Source: Marinobacter antarcticus (GTDB taxonomy: Bacteria; Pseudomonadota; Gammaproteobacteria; Pseudomonadales; Oleiphilaceae). From it: a stretch of DNA of 64,000 nucleotides. The position numbers and the translations under genes are program-made. Shown piece by piece: positions 60,701 through 64,000 of this stretch; the first letter of the stretch is position 1; every line of letters starts with the position of its first letter. Below the pieces are notes generated by a model. That model saw only the letters and a program-made list of their open reading frames with translations. It was not told the DNA's origin and did no database searches. Where the stretch lies: positions 1,860,001-1,924,000 of the forward strand of contig NZ_FRAQ01000001.1 of NCBI RefSeq assembly GCF_900142385.1, given 5' to 3'.

Positions 60701-62687
60701 ACGGCATTTCCGCGAAGCGGGCATTAACCCGGCGGTGGATGAGTTTACCGCAATTGGTATCGGCGACATGGGCGGGGACGTATTCGGGAACGGCCTGTTG
60801 AGCTCCGAGAAAACCCGCCTGGTGGCAGCGTTTAATCATATTCACATTTTCGTGGATCCTTCACCGGATGCGGAAAAGAGCTACAAAGAGCGCAAGCGAC
60901 TGTTCGATATGCCCCGTTCAGCCTGGACAGACTACGACACCAAGCTGATCTCCAAGGGCGGTGGCGTTTTCAGCCGCAATTCCAAATCCATAGCGATAAG
61001 TCCGGAAATCAAAAAACTTCTGGGAGTCAATTCCGACCGCGTGCCCCCGAACATGCTGATTTCCCACATTCTGAAAGCCCAGGTCGACCTGCTCTGGATC
61101 GGCGGCATTGGCTCATACGTCAAGGGCAGTCGCGAATCCCACAGTGATGTTGGAGACAAAGCCAACGACGGCCTGCGCATCAATGGCGGGGAACTGCGCT
61201 GCAAGATTGTAGGTGAGGGCGGCAACCTGGGTATGACCCAGCTTGGCCGTATTGACTATGCCCTGAAGGGCGGGCGATTGAACACAGACTTTATTGACAA
61301 CTCCGGCGGTGTCGATTGTTCGGACCATGAAGTCAATATGAAGATCCTGCTCAATCGTGCCGTCGTCATGGGAGATCTTACGCCCAAGCAGCGCAACGTC
61401 ATGCTGGAAGAAATGACAGACGATGTTGCAGCGTTGGTTCTCAAGAACAGCTACCGGCAGACTCAGGCTATCAGTATTGCCAACGACGATGCAGCAACGC
61501 GCCTGGAGGAATACCGCAGGCTGATGAACACCTTTGAGAGCGAAGGCAAACTCAACCGGGCTCTGGAGTTCCTGCCGGATGATGAAACCCTGTCTGAGCG
61601 CAAGCTGAACAAAAAGGGGCTGACCCGCCCTGAACTGTCGGTTCTGATCTCTTATGTCAAAGGCGATTTAAAACAGACTCTGATAAATAGTACCCTTCCG
61701 GACGATCCGTTGCTTGCCCGTGAAATGTACAAGGTGTTCCCGCGCGATCTGACCAAGAAGTTCTCAAAAGAACTCGGTGAGCACCAGCTGCGGCGTGAGA
61801 TTATCGCCACACAGGTCGCTAACGACATGGTTAACCACATGGGCATTACCTTTGTGGAGCGCCTGAGTCAGTCTACCGGGGCAGACGCAGCGTCCATAGC
61901 GCTGGCATGGCTTATCGCCCGGGATGTCTACCGGATTGATAACTGGTGGGACAAGATCGAAGATCTCGATTTCCACATTCCGCCGCAGTTGCAGATGGAG
62001 CTGATGCGGGATCTCATGCGTCTGATGCGCCGGTCTGTGCGCTGGCTGTTACGTAATCGCCGGGCAGAGCTCAGCATTCAGAGCCACATGGAACGTTTTG
62101 CCGACAGTGTCTGGGCTATTACCGCGGGCTTGCCGGAATATCTGGGCGACCAGGCCCGCGCCAATTGGGAAAAGCGCAACGAGGCGCTGGTCAGAGTCGG
62201 GCTTCCGGTGGAACTGGCTTCTGTCGTGTCGGGCACTGGCTATCTGTATTCGTCGCTTGGCATTATCGAGGCTCAGGAAGCTACCGGCATGCCGCTGAAA
62301 ACCGTCGCTAATCTTTATTATGAGCTGGGCGATCGGCTAGACCTGAACTGGTTCGCCACCGCTATTGCCAGCCTTACGCCGGCATCACACTGGCAGGCGC
62401 TGGCGCGGGAGAGCTTCCGTGAAGATCTGGACTGGCAGCAGCGCGCGCTGACGACCGGTGTGCTGAATCTGGCAGAGAAACCGGAAGACGTGCCTGCTTG
62501 CGTAGATGGTTGGCTGCAGCGGCACGAGCCCATGATTGAGCGCTGGAAAACCATGTTGCTGGAACTCAAGGGTGTGAGGGAGCCGGAATACGCCATGTTC
62601 TCGGTTGCTCTGCGCGAGCTGCTGGACCTGGCGCAAAGCACGATGCATCAGACCCACGGCGACAATCAGTCCGAAAAGACTTCATGA
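57798..62687 (+). CDS. gdhB: NAD-specific glutamate dehydrogenase, large (180-kDa) type
   Basis: A 1629-residue enzyme of the L-180 class, near the Pseudomonas enzyme in length. It deaminates L-glutamate to 2-oxoglutarate with NAD, mainly for catabolism of arginine and glutamate. Large N-terminal regulatory (ACT-like) segments occupy about 1-700. The catalytic domain follows, with KVARGGLRWSDRFEDYRTE at about 814-832 and the PVGAKGGF block at 849-856 (catalytic Lys near 853). The NAD-binding part (GIGDMGGDVFGNGLLSS) is near 990-1010. A TTGACT in the 130-bp leader could be a -35 element, but no clear -10 follows at normal spacing. Confidence 0.95.
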   Translation: MNALTVASKDQFFQLLAEEFSRKIAKAEAQKISEFVKQHYAHIPLEELVSRRLSDTYGAALAAWQFLQKRSADETPVAVFNPDLESDGWQSTHTVVFVLHPNIPFLIDSLRIAVNQREIGTHSIQHSILQLERDKAGKLKKLLATKKSDSASAYEAFIVLEIDRHSNPEDLKDLEQTLQTVLHEVRIAVADFPVVIDKVNQVIEELETTTAGISSEKKEEARAFLSWLVSDHFTFLGYDEYDFASDKSGMVVRRVENSELGILRVNNERPDRVHLNELPQRTRHEMTRADDIFIFAKSAQRSRVHRPAYPDYIAVKKFNKKGEVVGERRFLGLYTARAYNERPDEIPLLKRKFQNVMKHSGFLRADYAGKELEQILTLYPRDELFQIAEDELLDVAKNILYIQERRRIELFMREDVYGQFVTCLAFFPRDIYNTELRLKVEQVLLDRLEAEDIEFVTHFSESVLARVQFTIRVPQVENRKLPIAEIREKVIEMAQSWRDGLSGALSETFGEEEGNELYRLWAAGFPASYIEMFSPRRAAIDLEHISAASTRNDLAMSFYRALEEDESTLHFKLFYPDQPLPLSDVMPIFDNLGFRVLGEHPFEVTDRNNKTVWIHDFTLYAHSGNVVDIHRIRPIFEDLFHRVWHGEAENDAFNRMLISSYMSWREIALLRTYARYMRQIRFSNSQTFISNTLVNHVELTRILLEYFEIRFNPDRYQSDGKCQAAQQKLEIEFNAGLEEVENLSEDRVLRLYLELMQATLRTNYYQLDEAGGPKSYISVKFDPSGIPDMPLPLPVFEIFVYSPRVEGVHLRGGKVARGGLRWSDRFEDYRTEVLGLVKAQQVKNAIIVPVGAKGGFVAKRLPDSSDREAFQAEGIAAYKTFIRGLLDITDNLVDSGIQPPERVVRHDADDHYLVVAADKGTATFSDIANGLAAEYNFWMGDAFASGGSNGYDHKKMGITARGAWVSVERHFREAGINPAVDEFTAIGIGDMGGDVFGNGLLSSEKTRLVAAFNHIHIFVDPSPDAEKSYKERKRLFDMPRSAWTDYDTKLISKGGGVFSRNSKSIAISPEIKKLLGVNSDRVPPNMLISHILKAQVDLLWIGGIGSYVKGSRESHSDVGDKANDGLRINGGELRCKIVGEGGNLGMTQLGRIDYALKGGRLNTDFIDNSGGVDCSDHEVNMKILLNRAVVMGDLTPKQRNVMLEEMTDDVAALVLKNSYRQTQAISIANDDAATRLEEYRRLMNTFESEGKLNRALEFLPDDETLSERKLNKKGLTRPELSVLISYVKGDLKQTLINSTLPDDPLLAREMYKVFPRDLTKKFSKELGEHQLRREIIATQVANDMVNHMGITFVERLSQSTGADAASIALAWLIARDVYRIDNWWDKIEDLDFHIPPQLQMELMRDLMRLMRRSVRWLLRNRRAELSIQSHMERFADSVWAITAGLPEYLGDQARANWEKRNEALVRVGLPVELASVVSGTGYLYSSLGIIEAQEATGMPLKTVANLYYELGDRLDLNWFATAIASLTPASHWQALARESFREDLDWQQRALTTGVLNLAEKPEDVPACVDGWLQRHEPMIERWKTMLLELKGVREPEYAMFSVALRELLDLAQSTMHQTHGDNQSEKTS

Positions 62688-62722
62688 GATGATTCAGACA
62701 AACTGAGTATTGCTTTGAAGCC

Positions 62723-62754
62723 GTGATTCCCGTTCAATCGTGACCGGGAATCAC
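62723..62754 (+). repeat. 10-bp inverted repeat before the carbonic anhydrase gene
   Basis: GTGATTCCCG (62723-62732) and CGGGAATCAC (62745-62754) are perfect complements around a 12-base loop. It begins 35 bp after the gdh stop codon and ends four bases before the CGGAG ribosome-binding site of can. No T-run follows, so it could be a regulatory stem, an operator, or a weak terminator. Confidence 0.6.
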
Positions 62755-62770
62755 GAAACGGAGTCTTTAA

Positions 62771-63451
62771 ATGGGGCAGCTTGACCATCTTCTTGAAAAA
62801 AACCGGGCCTGGGCCGATGGCATCAAGGCTGAGGATCCGCAGTTTTTTCATCGCCTGTCGAACCAGCAGGCGCCTGAATATCTGTGGATTGGCTGTGCCG
62901 ATAGCCGTGTGCCCGCTAACCAGATTGTTGATCTTATGCCTGGTGAGCTTTTCGTTCACCGCAACGTTGCCAACGTAGTAGTGCATACGGATTTCAATTG
63001 CCTGTCCGTTTTGCAGTTCGCCATAGAAGTACTGAAGGTCAAGCATATTCTTGTGGTTGGTCATTATGGCTGCGGTGGTGTCAGAGCCGCTCTGCGTAAC
63101 GAAGGCTTTGGACTGATCAGTCACTGGCTAAGGCATGTTCAGGATGTGCGCGATCGTCATCAGTCCGTACTCGATGCAAGTGGCAGTGAGCTCGATCGGG
63201 TTGACCGGTTATGTGAACTGAATGTGGTTGAGCAGGTAGGGCATGTGTGCCAGAACAACATCGTTCAGGAAGCCTGGAAGCGTGGCCAGCGGCTGAATGT
63301 TCATGGCTTCGTATACGATGTGTCGGACGGCATACTCCGGGACATGGGCTTATCGGTTTCCGGCGCTGAAGACTGGGAACAGGTCAAACAGAACAGTCTG
63401 GATGAGCTGATATTGCGCCCGGTGCGCTCAGGTCGCCAGAAAAAAGTCTAA
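62771..63451 (+). CDS. can: Beta-carbonic anhydrase
   Basis: A 226-residue enzyme interconverting CO2 and bicarbonate. Zinc ligands Cys42, His98 and Cys101, with the Asp44-Arg46 pair in GCADSRVPANQ, have the same numbers as E. coli Can. It is a beta-class type II enzyme, cytosolic (no signal peptide). It is 83 bp after gdh, with an inverted repeat in the gap. A possible link is bicarbonate supply for biosynthesis. The next gene starts 30 bp downstream on the same strand. Confidence 0.96.
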   Translation: MGQLDHLLEKNRAWADGIKAEDPQFFHRLSNQQAPEYLWIGCADSRVPANQIVDLMPGELFVHRNVANVVVHTDFNCLSVLQFAIEVLKVKHILVVGHYGCGGVRAALRNEGFGLISHWLRHVQDVRDRHQSVLDASGSELDRVDRLCELNVVEQVGHVCQNNIVQEAWKRGQRLNVHGFVYDVSDGILRDMGLSVSGAEDWEQVKQNSLDELILRPVRSGRQKKV

Positions 63452-63481
63452 TTTTCACCGCAAAACGGCATCATCCAACCC

Positions 63482-64000
63482 ATGCAAAGTTTATCTGGCT
63501 CCTCTTTACCGAACTCTCATCAGGCGCTGCTTAAAAACCAGCACTTGTTGTCCGGTCGGCTGGCTGTGTTGGGTGTGGCGTCCGCATCCCTGCTGCCGGA
63601 GCTTCCTCTCAGCGGCCTTGCCATGAGCGAGCATGCCGGAGTCTTTGGTGCGCTTGAGCACCATGAAACCTGGCAGGCCAGTTTTGGTTATGAAGACCCG
63701 GCACTGGCAGAAGGCCGCTACGACAGCGTCGTGGTGTTTCTGCCAAAAGCCCGTGCCGAGCTGGAAATGCGCCTGGCGCTGGCGCGCTCGCTGGCGGCAG
63801 AAAATGCGCGGCTGATACTGGTCGGCGAAAAAAAGGAAGGCATTGCCGGAGCGATCAAGCAGCTGAAAGCGGTTGCCCCGCAGGCGACCAAGGTCGACAG
63901 TGCACGCCATTGCCAGGTCTGGTGTGCAGAAGCGATCGAGCCCGCTCCCGGGTTTCGGGTTCAGGACTGGCTGAACTGGAGCTCGATTGAGTGTGCGGGA
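63482..64000 (+). CDS. RsmC/RlmG-like rRNA (guanine-N2) methyltransferase, N-terminal part
   Basis: The reading frame opens at ATG 63482 and runs past the window edge (173 codons seen). It begins MQSLSGSSLPNSHQALLKNQ. The visible part matches the non-catalytic N-terminal methyltransferase-like domain of RsmC-type enzymes: a duplicated Rossmann fold with VVVFLPKARAELEMRLALARSLAAENARLILVGEKKEGIAGAIKQL, close to the E. coli RsmC pattern. The catalytic NPPF motif of the C-terminal domain is outside the window, so RsmC (m2G1207 of 16S rRNA) and RlmG cannot be told apart with certainty. Confidence 0.8.
   Translation, partial: MQSLSGSSLPNSHQALLKNQHLLSGRLAVLGVASASLLPELPLSGLAMSEHAGVFGALEHHETWQASFGYEDPALAEGRYDSVVVFLPKARAELEMRLALARSLAAENARLILVGEKKEGIAGAIKQLKAVAPQATKVDSARHCQVWCAEAIEPAPGFRVQDWLNWSSIECAG

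Overview
The window reads as a chromosomal segment of a marine, polarly flagellated gammaproteobacterium, most like Marinobacter and with gene order close to Pseudomonas. The signs are the FleQ/FleSR/FleN flagellar regulators, MotC/MotD stators, a ParA/CheW-like pair at the end of the chemotaxis operon, a System I cytochrome c maturation cluster directly after the chemotaxis genes, and a 180-kDa-type NAD-glutamate dehydrogenase. I see no tRNA, rRNA, CRISPR array, insertion sequence or prophage. The genus is an inference from gene content and order.

Layout. 1-4150: the 5' part of an amidoligase-family gene (minus strand), the SOS pair lexA-sulA behind a promoter with two LexA boxes, two small conserved genes on the minus strand, and a secreted DUF1329 protein with operator-like sequences upstream. 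4167-9177: a small FliT-like gene, fleQ, then fleS-fleR behind a sigma-54 promoter, ending in a clear terminator. 9113-9517 is the only gene-free stretch above 300 bp and holds a repeat, two palindromes (one made of DnaA-box-like sequences) and a sigma-54 promoter. 9518-25068: fliEFGHIJ, then a biofilm/motility signalling trio (hsbA-hsbR-hptB), then fliK and fliLMNOPQR-flhB, with further sigma-54 promoters before fliK and fliL. 25106-27003: uracil salvage genes upp-uraA on the opposite strand, splitting the flagellar locus. 27138-40908: flhA (sigma-54), flhF, fleN, fliA, cheYZAB, motCD, then a FliA (sigma-28) promoter and the parA-like/parP/cheW set. 40977-43336: a DUF2802 protein, an unrecognised small protein, and a minus-strand pair encoding a FliK-like protein and an FlhB C-domain homologue. 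43461-50736: ccmABCDEFGHI. 50740-57667: a minus-strand moxR-DUF58-DUF4381-batA-batB/C-batD operon. 57798-64000: the large glutamate dehydrogenase, a beta-carbonic anhydrase and the start of an RsmC-like rRNA methyltransferase.

How it fits together. The regulatory sites match the Pseudomonas flagellar hierarchy. FleQ, from a sigma-70-type promoter, with RpoN drives fleSR, fliE, fliK, fliL and flhA. FliA, encoded here, drives at least the parA-like transcript. FleN, FlhF and ParA/ParP set number and position of flagella and chemoreceptor arrays. The Hpt/PP2C/STAS trio inside the structural operon probably ties flagellar expression to sessile lifestyle control. The window is largely ordinary core genome. 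I did not find a convincing new multi-gene system. The most interesting leads are the DnaA-box palindrome before fliE, the embedded HptB trio, triplicated DDEFExLLD modules in CheA, and the FliK-like/FhlB pair next to the ccm genes.
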